Source of the DNA: Sipunculus nudus
Lineage: Eukaryota > Annelida > Sipuncula > Golfingiida > Sipunculidae
Reading direction: 5' to 3'
Assembly: GCA_026874595.1 (NCBI GenBank)
Contig: CM049319.1
Coordinates: 39,499,473-39,563,472, forward strand
Length of the DNA: 64,000 nt
Part shown: positions 1 to 13,390 of the stretch, piece after piece
How positions within the stretch are numbered: the first letter of the stretch is position 1
Layout: each line of letters starts with the position of its first letter
Notes under the pieces: model-generated
The model's input: only the letters and a program-made list of their open reading frames with translations
What the model was told of the DNA's origin: nothing
The model's database searches: none
Translations under genes and position numbers: made by a program

Positions 1-288
1 CCTTGGTTTGTTCTGTACACATGGCTTACATACCTTGCTTTGATCGGTACACATGGCTCACATACCTTGGTTTGTTCTGTACACATGGCTCACATACCTT
101 GGTTTGTTCTGTACATAAGGCTTACATACCTTGGTTTGTTCGGTACACATGGCTTACATACCTTGGTTTGTTCTGTACACATGGCTTACATACCTTGGTT
201 TGTTCGGTACACATGGCTTACATACCTTGGTTTGTTCTGTACACATGGCTTACATACCTTGCTTTACTCGGTACACATGGCTCACATA

Positions 289-319
289 CCTAGGTTTGTT
301 CTGTACAATGGCTCACATA
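289..319 (+). other. 31-bp monomer, private deletion
   Basis: This unit reads GTACAATGG where the consensus has GTACACATGG, a one-base loss seen once in the window. It shifts monomer phase by one from here on. Confidence 0.9.
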
Positions 320-584
320 CCTTGGTTTGTTCTGTACATAAGGCTTACATACCTTGGTTTGTTCAGTACACATGGCTTACATACCTTGGTTTGTTCTGTA
401 CACATGGCTTACCTACCTTAGTTTGTTCTGTACACATGGCTTACATACATTGGTTTGTTCTGTACACATGGTCTACATACCTTGGTTTGTTCTGTACACA
501 TGGCTCACATACCTTGGTTTGTTCGGTACACATGGCTTACATACCTTGCTTTGATCGGTACACATGGCTTACATACCTTGGTTT

Positions 585-1720
585 GTTCTGTACACATGGC
601 TCACATACCTTGGTTTGTTCTGTACACATGGCTTACAAACCTTGGTTTGTTCTGTACACATGGCTTACATACCTTGGTTTGTTCTGTACACATGGCGTAC
701 ATACCTTGGTTTGTTCTGTACACATGGCTCACATACCTTGGTTTGTTCTGTACACATGGCTCACATACCTTGGTTTGTTCGGTACACATGGCTCACATAC
801 CTTGGTTTGTTCGGTACACATGGCTCACATACCTTGGTTTGTTCGGTACACATGGCTCACATACCTTGGTTTGTTCGGTAAACATGGCTTACATACCTTG
901 GTTTGTTCTGTATGAAAGGCTTACATACCTTGGTTTGTTCTGTACACATGGCTTACATACCTTGGTTTGTTCTGTACACATGGCTTACATACCTTGCTTT
1001 GATCGGTACACATGGCTCACATACCTTGGTTTGTTCTGTACACATGGCTCACATACCTTGGTTTGTTCTGTACACAAGGCTTACATACCTTGGTTTGTTC
1101 GGTACACAGGGCTTACATTCCTTGATTTATTCTGTACACATGGCTCACATACCTTGGTTTGTTCTGTACATAAGGCTTACATACCTTGGTTTGTTCGGTA
1201 CACATTGCTTACTTACCTTGGTTTGTTCTGTATTCATGGCTCACATACCTTGGTTTGTTCTGTACACATGGCTCACATACCTTGGTTGGTTCTGTACACA
1301 TGGCTTACATACCTTGCTTTGACCGGTACTCATGGCTCACATACCTTGGTTTATTCTGTACACATGGCTTACATACCTTGGTTTGTTCTGTACACATGGC
1401 TAACATACCTTGGTTTGTTCTGTACACATGGCCCACATACCTTGGTTTGTTCGGTACACATTGCTTACATACCTTGGTTTGTTCTGTATTCATGGCTCAC
1501 ATACCTTGGTTTGTTCTGTACACATGGCTCACATACCTTGGTTGGTTCTGTACACATGGCTTACATACCTTGCTTTGACCGGTACACATGGCTCACATAC
1601 CTTGGTTTATTCTGTACACATGGCTTACATACCTTGGTTTGTTCTGTACACATGGCTAACATACCTTGGTTTGTTCTGTATACATGGCTCACATACCTTG
1701 GTTTGTTCTGTACACATGGC
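585..1720 (+). repeat. 52-monomer block, left copy (offset 1,664 bp)
   Basis: The variant order here recurs 1,664 bp downstream, at about 2249-3384. Shared landmarks include the CTTACAAACC unit near 631, a run of TTCGG units, the TAAACATGG unit, the TATGAAAGG unit at 911 and the paired CTTTGACCGG units. The sequence further left (roughly 420-560) matches only partly, so the copies have been patched or rearranged since duplication. Edges are good to about one monomer. Confidence 0.85.
1072..1580 (+). repeat. P block copy 1 (no 31-bp monomer)
   Basis: A recurrent ~512-bp order of variants: CACAAGG, TTCCTTGATTTATT, CATAAGG, CACATTGCTTACTTACC, TATTCATGG, GGTTGGTTC, CTTTGACCGG, TTTATTC, CTAACATACC, then a second CACATTGC/TATTCATGG/GGTTGGTTC/CTTTGACCGG set 256 bp (eight monomers) after the first. 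Here the CATAAGG unit is full length, unlike the ten later copies. Confidence 0.85.
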
Positions 1721-2248
1721 TCACATACCTTGGTTTGTTCTGTACACATGGCTTACATACCTTGCTTTGATCGGTACACATGGCTCACATACCTTGGTTT
1801 GTTCTGTACACATGGCTCACATACCTTGGTTTGTTCTGTACACATGGCTCACATACCTTGGTTTGTTCTGTACATAAGGCTTACATACCTTGGTTTGTTC
1901 GGTACACATGGCTTACATACCTTGGTTTGTTCTGTATACATGGCTCACATACCTTGGTTTGTTCTGTACACATGGCTTACATACCTTGGTTTGTTCGGTA
2001 CACATGGCTTACATACCTAGGTTTATTCGGTACACATGGCTTACATACCTTGGTTTGTTCTGTACACATGGCTTACCTACCTTAGTTTGTTCTGTACACA
2101 TGGCTTACATACCTTGGTTTGTTCTGTACACATGGCTTACATACCTTGGTTTGTTCTGTACACATGGCTTACATACTTTGGTTTGTTCGGTACACAGGGC
2201 ACACATACCTTGGTTTGTTCTGTATACATGGCTTACATACCTTGCTTT

Positions 2249-3384
2249 GATCGGTACACATGGCTCACATACCTTGGTTTGTTCTGTACACATGGCTTAC
2301 AAACCTTGGTTTGTTCTGTACACATGGCTTACATACCTTGGTTTGTTCTGTACACATGGCGTACATACCTTGGTTTGTTCTGTACACATGGCTCACATAC
2401 CTTGGTTTGTTCTGTACACATGGCTCACATACCTTGGTTTGTTCGGTACACATGGCTCACATACCTTGGTTTGTTCGGTACACATGGCTCACATTCCTTG
2501 GTTTGTTCGGTACACATGGCTCACATACCTTGGTTTGTTCGGTAAACATGGCTTACATACGTTGGTTTGTTCTGTATGAAAGGCTTACATACCTTGGTTT
2601 GTTCTGTACACATGGCTTACATACCTTGGTTTGTTCTGTACACATGGCTTACATACCTTGCTTTGATCGGTACACATGGCTCACATACCTTGGTTTGTTC
2701 TGTACACATGGCTCACATACCTTGATTTGTTCTGTACACAAGGCTTACATACCTTGGTTTGTTCGGTACACATGGCTTACATTCCTTGATTTGTTCTGTA
2801 CAGATGGCTCACATACCTTGGTTTGTTCTGTACATAAGGCTTACATACCTTGGTTTGTTCGGTACACATTGCTTACTTACCTTGGTTTGTTCTGTATTCA
2901 TGGCTCACATACCTTGGTTTGTTCTGTACACATGGCTCACATACCTTGGTTGGTTCTGTACACATGGCTTACATACCTTGCTTTGACCGGTACACATGGC
3001 TCACATACCTTGGTTTATTCTGTACACATGGCTTACATACCTTGGTTTGTTCTGTACATATGGCTAACATACCTTGGTTTGTTCTGTACACATGGCTCAC
3101 ATACCTTGGTTTGTTCGGTACACATTGCTTACATACCTTGGTTTGTTCTGTATTCATGGCTCACATACCTTGGTTTGTTCTGTACACATGGCTCACATAC
3201 CTTGGTTGGTTCTGTACACATGGCTTACATACCTTGCTTTGACCGGTACACATGGCTCACATACCTTGGTTTATTCTGTACACATGGCTTACATACCTTG
3301 GTTTGTTCTGTACACATGGCTAACATACCTTGGTTTGTTCTGTATACATGGCTCACATACCTTGGTTTGTTCTGTACACATGGC
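2249..3384 (+). repeat. 52-monomer block, right copy (offset 1,664 bp)
   Basis: This matches 585-1720 with scattered single-base differences, for example a CATACGTTGG change near 2560 and TACAGATGG near 2801. It carries the same TATGAAAGG unit (2575) and the same pair of CTTTGACCGG units 256 bp apart as the left copy. Confidence 0.85.
2736..3244 (+). repeat. P block copy 2 (no 31-bp monomer)
   Basis: Same order as copy 1, 1,664 bp later, also with a full-length CATAAGG unit. Differences include TTGATTTGTT instead of TTGATTTATT and TACAGATGG. Confidence 0.85.
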
Positions 3385-5199
3385 TTACATACCTTGGTTT
3401 GTTCGGTACACATGGCTTACATACCTTGGTTTGTTCTGTATACATGGCTCACATACCTTGGTTTGTTCTGTACACATGGCTCACATACCTTGGTTTGTTC
3501 TGTATATAAGGCTTACATACCTTGGTTTGTTCGGTACACATGGCCCACATATCTTGGTTTGTTCTGTACACATGGCTTACATACCTTGGTTTGTTCTGAA
3601 CACATGGCTTACATACCTTGGTTTGTTCTGTACACATGGCTTACATACCTTGGTTTGTTCTGTACACATGGCTCACATACCTTGGTTTGTTCTGTACACA
3701 TGGCTCACATACCTTGGTTTGTTCTGTACACATGGCTCACATACCTTGGTTTGTTCTGTACACATGGCTTACATACCTTGGTTTGATCGGTACACATGGC
3801 TTACATACCTTGGTTTGTTCGGTACACCTGGCTCACATACCTTGGTTTGTTCTGTACAAATGGCTTACATACCTTGGTTTGTTCTGTACACATGGCTTAC
3901 ATACCTTGGTTTGTTCTGTACACATGGCTTACATACCTTGGTTTGTTCTGTACACATGGCTTACATACCTTGGTTTGTTCTGTACACATGGCTTACATAC
4001 CTTGGTTTGTTCGGTACACATGGCTTACATACCTTGGTTTGTTCTGTACACATGGCTTACATACCTTGCTTTGATCGGTACACATGGCTCACATACCTTG
4101 GTTTGTTCTGTACACATGGCTCACATACCTTGGTTTGTTCGGTACACATGGCTTACATACCTTGGTTTGTTCTGTACACATGGCTTACGTACCTTGGTTT
4201 GTTCTGTACACATGGCTTACGTACCTTGGTTTGTTCTGTACACATGGCTTACATACCTTGGTTTGATCGGTACACATGGCTTACATACCTTGGTTTGTTC
4301 GGTACACCTGGCTCACATACCTTGGTTTGTTCTGTACACATGGCTTACATACCTTGGTTTGTTCGGTACACATGGCTTTCATACCTAGGTTTGTTCGGTA
4401 CATATGGCTGACATACCTTGGCTTGTTCTGTACACATGGCTCACATACCTTGGTTTGTTCTGTACACTTGGCTCACATACCTTGGTTTGTTCGGTACACC
4501 TGGCTCACATACCTTGGTTTGTTCTGTACACATGGCTTACATACATTGGTTTGTTCTGTACACATGGCTTACATACCTTGGTTTGTTCTGTACACATGGC
4601 TTACATACCTTGGTTTGTTCTGTACACATGGCTTACATACCTTGGTTTGTTCAGTACACATGGCTTACATACCTTGGTTTGTTCTGTACACATGGCTTAC
4701 ATACCTTGGTTTGTTCTGTACACATGGCTTACATACCTTGCTTTGATCGGTACACATGGCTCACATACCTTGGTTTGTTCTGTACACATGGCTCACATAC
4801 CTTGGTTTGTTCTGTACATAAGGCTTACATACCTTGGTTTGTTCGGTACACATGGCTTACATACCTTGGTTTTTTCTGTATACATGGCTCACATACCTTG
4901 GTTTGTTCTGTACACATGGCTCACATACCTTGGTTTGTTCTGTATATAAGGCTTACATACTTTGGTTTATTCGGTACATCTGGCTCACATAATTTGGTTT
5001 GTTATGTATACATGGCTCACATACCTTGGTTTGTTCTGTACACATGGCTTACATACCTTGGTTTGTTCTGTACACATGGCTTACATACCTTGGTTTGTTC
5101 TGTACACATGGCTTACATACCTTGGTTTGTTCGGTACACATGGCTTACATACCTTGGTTTGTTCTGTACACATGGCTTACATACCTTTCTTTGATCGGT
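3385..5199 (+). repeat. Less duplicated, more variable stretch of the array
   Basis: This is pure 32-bp monomer sequence, with no gene. It holds long runs of near-consensus units plus private variants rarely or not seen elsewhere: CTTACGTACC near 4185 and 4218, CTGACATACC near 4407, CACTTGG near 4466, CATAATTTGG near 4990. Its left part (3449-3637 and neighbours, with the GGCCCACATATC unit) matches the start of the later 6.65-kb unit at offset 10,847 bp, so it is a diverged relative of that block. Confidence 0.75.
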
Positions 5200-7947
5200 A
5201 CACATGGCTCACATACCTTGGTTTGTTCTGTACACATGGCTCACATACCTTGGTTTGTTCTGTACATAAGGCTTACATACCTTGGATTGTTCGGTATACA
5301 TGGCTTACATACCTTGGTTTGTTCTGTACACATGGCTTACATACCTTGGTTTGTTCGGTACACATGGCTTACATACCTTGGTTTGTTCTGTACACATGGC
5401 TTACATACCTTGCTTTACTCGGTACACATGGCTCACATACCTAGGTTTGTTCTGTACACATGGCTCACATACCTTGGTTTGTTCTGTACATAAGGCTTAC
5501 ATACCTTGGTTTGTTCAGTACACATGGCTTACATACCTTGGTTTGTTCTGTACACATGGCTTACCTGCCTTGGTTTGTTCTGTACACATGGCTTACATAC
5601 ATTGGTTTGTTCTGTACACATGGTCTACATACCTTGGTTTGTTCTGTACACATGGCTTACATACTTTGGTTTGTTCGGTACACAGGGCTCACATACCTTG
5701 GTTTGTTCTGTATACATGGCTTACATACCTTGTTTTGATCGGTACACATGGCTCACATACCTTGGTTTGTTCTGTACACATGGCTTACATACCTTGGTTT
5801 GTTCTGTACACATGGCTCACATACATTGGTTTGTTCGGTACACGTGGCTCACATACCTTGGTTTGTTCGGTACACGTGGCTCACATACCTTGGTTTGTTC
5901 GGTACACATGGTTCACATACCTTGGTTTGTTCGGTACACATGGCTCACATACCTTGGTTTGTTCGGTAAACATGGCTTTCATACCTTGGTTTGTTCTGTA
6001 TGAAAGGCTTACATACCTTGGTTTGTTCTGTACACATGGCTTACATACCTTGGTTTGTTCTGTACACATGGCTTACATACCTTGCTTTGATCGGTACACA
6101 TGGCTCACATACCTTGGTTTGTTCTGTACACATGGCTCACATACCTTGGTTTGTTCTGTACATAAGGCTTACATACCTTGGTTTGTTCGGTACACATGGC
6201 TTACATACCTTGATTTATTCTGTACACATGGCTCACATAAATTGGTTTGTTCTGTACATAAGGCTTACATACCTTGGTTTGTTCGGTACACATGGCTTAC
6301 ATACCTTGGTTTGTTCTGTATTCATGGCTCACATACCTTGGTTTGTTCTGTACACATGGCTCACATACCTTGGTTGGTTCTGTACACATAGCTTACATAC
6401 CTTGCTTTGACCGGTACACATGGCTCACATACCTTGGTTTATTCTGTACACATGGCTTACCTACCTTGGTTTGTTCTGTACACATGGCTAACATACCTTG
6501 GTTTGTTCTGTATAAATGGCTCACATACCTTGGTTTGTTCTGTACACATGGCTCACATACCTTGGTTTGTTCTGTACACATGGCTTACATACCTTGCTTT
6601 CATCGGTACACATGGCTCACATACCTTGGTTTGTTCTGTACACATGGCTCACATACCTTGGTTTGTTCTGTACATAAGGCTTACATACCTTGGTTTGTTC
6701 GGTACACATGGCTTACATACCTTGGTTTGTTCTGTATACCTGGCTCATATACCTTGGTTTGTTCTGTACACATGGCTCACATACCTTGGTTTGTTCTGTA
6801 TATAAGGCTTACATACCTTGGTTTGTTCGGTACACCTGGCTCACATACCTTGGTTTGTTATGTATACATGGCTCACATACCTTGCTTTGTTCTGTACACA
6901 TGGCTTACATACCTTGGTTTGTTCTGTACACATGGCTTACATACCTTGGTTTGTTCTGTACACATGGCTTACATACCTTGGTTTGTTCTGTACACATGGC
7001 TTACATACCTTGGTTTGTTCTGTACACATGGCTTACATACCTTGGTTTGTTCTGTACACATGGCTCACATACCTCCGTTTGTTCTGAACACATGGCTCAC
7101 ATACCTTGGTTTGTTCGGTACACCTGGCTCACATACCTTGGTTTGTTCTGTACACATGGCTTACATACCTTGGTTTGTTCGGTACACATGGCTTACATAC
7201 CTAGGTTTGTTCGGTACACATGGCTTACATACCTTGGTTTCTTCTGTACACATGGCGCACATACCTTGGTTTGTTCTGTACACATGGCTCACATACCTTG
7301 GTTTGTTCGGTACACCTGGCTCACATACCTTGGTTTGTTCTGTACACATGGCTTACATACCTTGGTTTGTTCTGTACACATGGCTTACATACCTTGGTTT
7401 GTTCTGTACACATGGCTTACATACCTTGGTTTGTTCGGTACACATGGCTTACATACCTTGGTTTGTTCTGTACACATGGCTTACATACCTTGCTTTGATC
7501 GGTACACATGGCTCACATACCTTGGTTTGTTCTGTACACATGGCTCACATACCTTGGTTTGTTCTGTACATAAGGCTTACATACCTTGGATTGTTCGGTA
7601 CACATGGCTTACATACCTTGGTTTGTTCTGTACACATGGCTTACATACCTTGGTTTGTTCGGTACACATGGCTTACATACCTTGGTTTGTTCTGTACACA
7701 TGGCTTACATACCTTGCTTTACTCGGTACACATGGCTCACATACCTAGGTTTGTTCTGTACACATGGCTCACATACCTTGGTTTGTTCTGTACATAAGGC
7801 TTACATACCTTGGTTTGTTCAGTACACATGGCTTACATACCTTGGTTTGTTCTGTACACATGGCTTACCTGCCTTGGTTTGTTCTGTACACATGGCTTAC
7901 ATACCTTGGTTTGTTCTGTACACATGGTCTACATACCTTGGTTTGTT
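5200..7947 (+). repeat. ~4.8-kb-spaced block, left copy with a 96-bp deletion
   Basis: This aligns with 9904-12747 at offset 4,704 bp on its left side and 4,800 bp on its right side. The switch falls near 5785, so this copy lacks exactly three monomers (96 bp) relative to the other, a whole-number deletion as expected from slippage or unequal exchange. Small differences include CACGTGG at about 5874 where the partner has CACATGG. Confidence 0.8.
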
Positions 7948-8682
7948 CTGTACACATGGCTTACATACTTTGGTTTGTTCGGTACACAGGGCTCACATAC
8001 CTTGGTTTGTTCTGTATACATGGCTTACATACCTTGTTTTGATCGGTACACATGGCTCACATACCTTGGTTTGTTCTGTACACATGGCTTACATACCTTG
8101 GTTTGTTCTGTACACATGGCTTACATACCTTGGTTTGTTCTGTACACATGGCGTACATACCTTGGTTTGTTCTGTACACATGGCTCACATACCTTGGTTT
8201 GTTCTGTACACATGGCTCACATACATTGGTTTGTTCGGTACACGTGGCTCACATACCTTGGTTTGTTCGGTACACATGGCTCACATACCTTGGTTTGTTC
8301 GGTACACATGGTTCACATACCTTGGTTTGTTCGGTACACATGGCTCACATACCTTGGTTTGTTCGGTAAACATGGCTTACATACCTTGGTTTGTTCTGTA
8401 TGAAAGGCTTACATACTTTGGTTTGTTCTGTACACATGGCTTACATACCTTGGTTTGTTCTGTACACATGGCTTACATACCTTGCTTTGATCGGTACACA
8501 TGGCTCACATACCTTGGTTTGTTCTGTACACATGGCTCACATACTTGGTTTGTTCTGTACATAAGGCTTACATACCTTGGTTTGTTCGGTACACATGGCT
8601 TACATACCTTGATTTATTCTGTACACATGGCTCACATAAATTGGTTTGTTCTGTACATAAGGCTTACATACCTTGGTTTGTT
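7380..8682 (+). repeat. 75-monomer (2,400 bp) block, left copy
   Basis: The variant order matches about 9780-11083 at offset 2,400 bp, becoming 2,401 after the private single-base deletion in the monomer at 8544-8574. It overlaps the 4.8-kb-spaced block, so this region has been duplicated more than once. The TATGAAAGG landmark recurs at 5999, 8399 and 10799, exactly 2,400 bp apart. Confidence 0.78.
8544..8574 (+). other. 31-bp monomer, private deletion
   Basis: One of the two leading C bases is missing (CATACTTGG instead of CATACCTTGG). The matching position in the 2,400-bp partner (near 10944) is intact, so the loss followed that duplication or was not copied. Confidence 0.9.
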
Positions 8683-8913
8683 CTGTACACATGGCTTACA
8701 TACCTTGGTTTGTTCGGTACACATGGCTTACATACCTTGGTTTGTTCTGTACACATAGCTTACATACCTTGGTTTGTTCTGTACACATGGCTCACATACC
8801 TTGGTTTGTTATGTACACATGGCTCACATACCTTGGTTTGTTCGGTACACCTGGCTCACATACCTCGGTTTGTTCTGTACACATGGCTCACATACCTTGG
8901 TTTGTTCTGCACA

Positions 8914-9612
8914 CATGGCTTACATACCTTGGTTTGTTCTGTACACATGGCTTACATACCTTGGTTTGTTCTGTACACATGGCTTACATACCTTGGTTTG
9001 TTCTGTACACATGGCTTACATACCTTGGTTTGTTCTGTACACATGGCTTACATACCTTGGTTTGTTCGGTACACATGGCTTACATACCTTGGTTTTGTTC
9101 TGAACACATGACTTACATACCTTGGTTTGTTCGGTACACATGGCTTACATACCTTGGTTTGTTATGTACACATGGCTTACATACCTTGCTTTACTCGGTA
9201 CACGTGGCTCACATACCTAGGTTTGTTCTACACACATGGCTCACATACCTTGATTTGTTCTGTACATAAGGCTTACATACCTTGGTTTGTTCAGTACACA
9301 TGGCTTACATACCTTGGTTTGTTCTGTACACATGGCTTACATACCTTGGTTTGTTCTGTACACATGGCTTACATACCTTGCTTTGATCGGTACACATGGC
9401 TCACATACCTTGGTTTGTTCTGTACACATGGCTCACATACCTTGGTTTGTTCTGTACATAAGGCTTACATACCTGGGTTTGTTCGGTACACATGGCTTAC
9501 ATACCTTGGTTTGTTCTGTATACATGGCTCACATACCTTGGTTTGTTCTGTACACATGGCTCACATACCTTGGTTTGTTCTGTATATAAGGCTTACATAC
9601 CTTGGTTTGTTC
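8914..9612 (+). repeat. Dispersed ~700-bp block, copy 1
   Basis: This matches 47787-48485 at offset 38,873 bp, including the only two 33-bp monomers in the window and the rare TTCTACACACATGG unit (near 9227). The offset equals 1,215 monomers minus 7, which the intervening indels account for (eight 31-bp units and one 33-bp unit). Confidence 0.85.
9087..9119 (+). other. 33-bp monomer, copy 1
   Basis: An extra T (GGTTTTGTTC) plus TGAACACATGAC. Only two such units exist in the window, 38,873 bp apart, in otherwise matching blocks. Confidence 0.9.
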
Positions 9613-9779
9613 TGTACACATGGCTTACATACCTTGGTTTGTTCTGTACACATGGCTTACATACCTTGGTTTGTTTTGTACACATGGCTTACATACCTTG
9701 GTTTGTTCGGTACACATGGCTTACATACCTTGGTTTGTTCGGTACACATGGCTTACATACCTTGGTTTATTCTATACAC

Positions 9780-11083
9780 ATGGCTTACATACCTTGGTTT
9801 GTTCTGTACACATGGCTTACATACCTTGGTTTGTTCTGTACACATGGCTTACATACCTTGGTTTGTTCTGTACACAGGGCTTACATACCTTGCTTTGATC
9901 GGTACACATGGCTCACATACCTTGGTTTGTTCTGTACACATGGCTCACATACCTTGGTTTGTTCTGTACATAAGGCTTACATACCTTGGATTGTTCGGTA
10001 TACATGGCTTACATACCTTGGTTTGTTCTGTACACATGGCTTACATACCTTGGTTTGTTCGGTACACATGGCTTACATACCTTGGTTTGTTCTGTACACA
10101 TGGCTTACATACCTTGCTTTACTCGGTACACATGGCTCACATACCTAGGTTTGTTCTGTACACATGGCTCACATACCTTGGTTTGTTCTGTACATAAGGC
10201 TTACATACCTTGGTTTGTTCAGTACACATGGCTTACATACCTTGGTTTGTTCTGTACACATGGCTTACCTGCCTTGGTTTGTTCTGTACACATGGCTTAC
10301 ATACATTGGTTTGTTCTGTACACATGGTCTACATACCTTGGTTTGTTCTGTACACATGGCTTACATACTTTGGTTTGTTCGGTACACAGGGCTCACATAC
10401 CTTGGTTTGTTCTGTATACATGGCTTACATACCTTGTTTTGATCGGTACACATGGCTCACATACCTTGGTTTGTTCTGTACACATGGCTTACACACCTTG
10501 GTTTGTTCTGTACACATGGCTTACATACCTTGGTTTGTTCTGTACACATGGCGTACATACCTTGGTTTGTTCTGTACACATGGCTCACATACCTTGGTTT
10601 GTTCTGTACACATGGCTCACATACATTGGTTTGTTCGGTACACGTGGCTCACATACCTTGGTTTGTTCGGTACACATGGCTCACATACCTTGGTTTGTTC
10701 GGTACACATGGTTCACATACCTTGGTTTGTTCGGTACACATGGCTCACATACCTTGGTTTGTTCGGTAAACATGGCTTACATACCTTGGTTTGTTCTGTA
10801 TGAAAGGCTTACATACCTTGGTTTGTTCTGTACACATGGCTTACATACCTTGGTTTGTTCTGTACACATGGCTTACATACCTTGCTTTGATCGGTACACA
10901 TGGCTCACATACCTTGGTTTGTTCTGTACACATGGCTCACATACCTTGGTTTGTTCTGTACATAAGGCTTACATACCTTGGTTTGTTCGGTACACATGGC
11001 TTACATACCTTGATTTATTCTGTACACATGGCTCACATAAATTGGTTTGTTCTGTACATAAGGCTTACATACCTTGGTTTGTT
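9780..11083 (+). repeat. 75-monomer (2,400 bp) block, right copy
   Basis: Partner of 7380-8682, sharing CTTGGATTGTTCGG, CTTTACTCGG, GGTCTACATACC, CACGTGG and TATGAAAGG units in the same order. It overlaps the right copy of the 4.8-kb-spaced pair. Confidence 0.78.
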
Positions 11084-12747
11084 CGGTACACATGGCTTAC
11101 ATACCTTGGTTTGTTCTGTATTCATGGCTCACATACCTTGGTTTGTTCTGTACACATGGCTCACATACCTTGGTTGGTTCTGTACACATAGCTTACATAC
11201 CTTGCTTTGACCGGTACACATGGCTCACATACCTTGCTTTATTCTGTACACATGGCTTACCTACCTTGGTTTGTTCTGTACACATGGCTAACATACCTTG
11301 GTTTGTTCTGTATACATGGCTCACATACCTTGGTTTGTTCTGTACACATGGCTCACATACCTTGGTTTGTTCTGTACACATGGCTTACATACCTTGCTTT
11401 CATCGGTACACATGGCTCACATACCTTGGTTTGTTCTGTACACATGGCTCACATACCTTGGTTTGTTCTGTACATAAGGCTTACATACCTTGGATTGTTC
11501 GGTACACATGGCTTACATACCTTGGTTTGTTCTGTATACCTGGCTCATATACCTTGGTTTGTTCTGTACACATGGCTCACATACCTTGGTTTGTTCTGTA
11601 TATAAGGCTTACATACCTTGGTTTGTTCGGTACACCTGGCTCACATACCTTGGTTTGTTATGTATACATGGCTCACATACCTTGGTTTGTTCTGTACACA
11701 TGGCTTACATACCTTGGTTTGTTCTGTACACATGGCTTACATACCTTGGTTTGTTCTGTACATATGGCTTACATACCTTGGTTTGTTCTGTACACATGGC
11801 TTACATACCTTGGTTTGTTCTGTACACATGGCTTACATACCTTGGTTTGTTCTGTACACATGGCTCACATACCTTGGTTTGTTCTGAACACATGGCTCAC
11901 ATACCTTGGTTTGTTCGGTACACCAGGCTCACATACCTTGGTTTGTTCTGTACACATGGCTTACATACCTTGGTTTGTTCGGTACACATGGCTTACATAC
12001 CTAGGTTTGTTCAGTACACATGGCTTACATACCTTGGTTTCTTCTGTACACATGGCTCACATACCTTGGTTTGTTCTGTACACATGGCTCACATACCTTG
12101 GTTTGTTCGGTACACCTGGCTCACATACCTTGGTTTGTTCTGTACACATGGCTTACATACCTTGGTTTGTTCTGTACACATGGCTTACATACCTTGGTTT
12201 GTTCTGTACACATGGCTTACATACCTTGGTTTGTTCGGTACACATGGCTTACATACCTTGGTTTGTTCTGTACACATGGCTGACATACCTTGCTTTGATC
12301 GGTACACATGGCTCACATACCTTGGTTTGTTCTGTACACATGGCTCACATACCTTGGTTTGTTCTGTACATAAGGCTTACATACCTTGGATTGTTCGGTA
12401 CACATGGCTTACATACCTTGGTTTGTTCTGTACACATGGCTTACATACCTTGGTTTGTTCGGTACACATGGCTTACATACCTTGGTTTGTTCTGTACACA
12501 TCGCTTACATACCTTGCTTTACTCGGTACACATGGCTCACATACCTAGGTTTGTTCTGTACACATGGCTCACATACCTTGGTTTGTTCTGTACATAAGGC
12601 TTACATACCTTGGTTTGTTCAGTACACATGGCTTACATACCTTGGTTTGTTCTGTACACATGGCTTACCTGCCTTGGTTTGTTCTGTACACATGGCTTAC
12701 ATACATTGGTTTGTTCTGTACACATGGTCTACATACCTTGGTTTGTT
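9904..12747 (+). repeat. ~4.8-kb-spaced block, right copy
   Basis: This is the partner of 5200-7947. It retains the three monomers missing there. The alignment ends at about 12747, where this copy turns to TTATGTACAC and an extra GGTCTACATACC unit. Confidence 0.8.
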
Positions 12748-13390
12748 ATGTACACATGGCTTACATACATTGGTTTGTTCTGTACACATGGTCTACATAC
12801 CTTGGTTTGTTCTGTACACATGGCTTACATACTTTGGTTTGTTCGGTACACAGGGCACACATACCTTGGTTTGTTCTGTATACATGGCTTACATACCTTG
12901 CTTTGATCGGTACACATGGCTCACATACTTTGGTTTGTTCTGTACACATGGCTTACAAACCTTGGTTTGTTCTGTACACATGGCTTACATACCTTGGTTT
13001 GTTCTGTACACATGGCGTACATACCTTGGTTTGTTCTGTACACATGGCTCACATACCTTGGTTTGTTCTGTACACATGGCTCACATACCTTGGTTTGTTC
13101 GGTACACATGGCTCACATACCTTGGTTTGTTCGGTACACATGGCTCACATACCTTGGTTTGTTCGGTACACATGGCTCACATACCTTGGTTTGTTCGGTA
13201 AACATGGCTTACATACCTTGGTTTGTTCTGTATGAAAGGCTTACATACCTTGGTTTGTTCTGTACACATGGCTTACATACCTTGGTTTGTTCTGTACACA
13301 TGGCTTACATACCTTGCTTTGATCGGTACACATGCCTCACATACCTTGGTTTGTTCTGTACACATGGCTCACATACCTTGGTTTGTTCTG

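Noticed and set aside
601-789. Reverse-strand open frames of 62 to 94 codons that recur throughout
   Set aside because: On the reverse strand each monomer has a TAA or TGA in the same place. These frames exist only where a variant (CGTACA, CTAACA, CCCACA or GCACAC) removes one or two of those stops. They are by-products of monomer variation.
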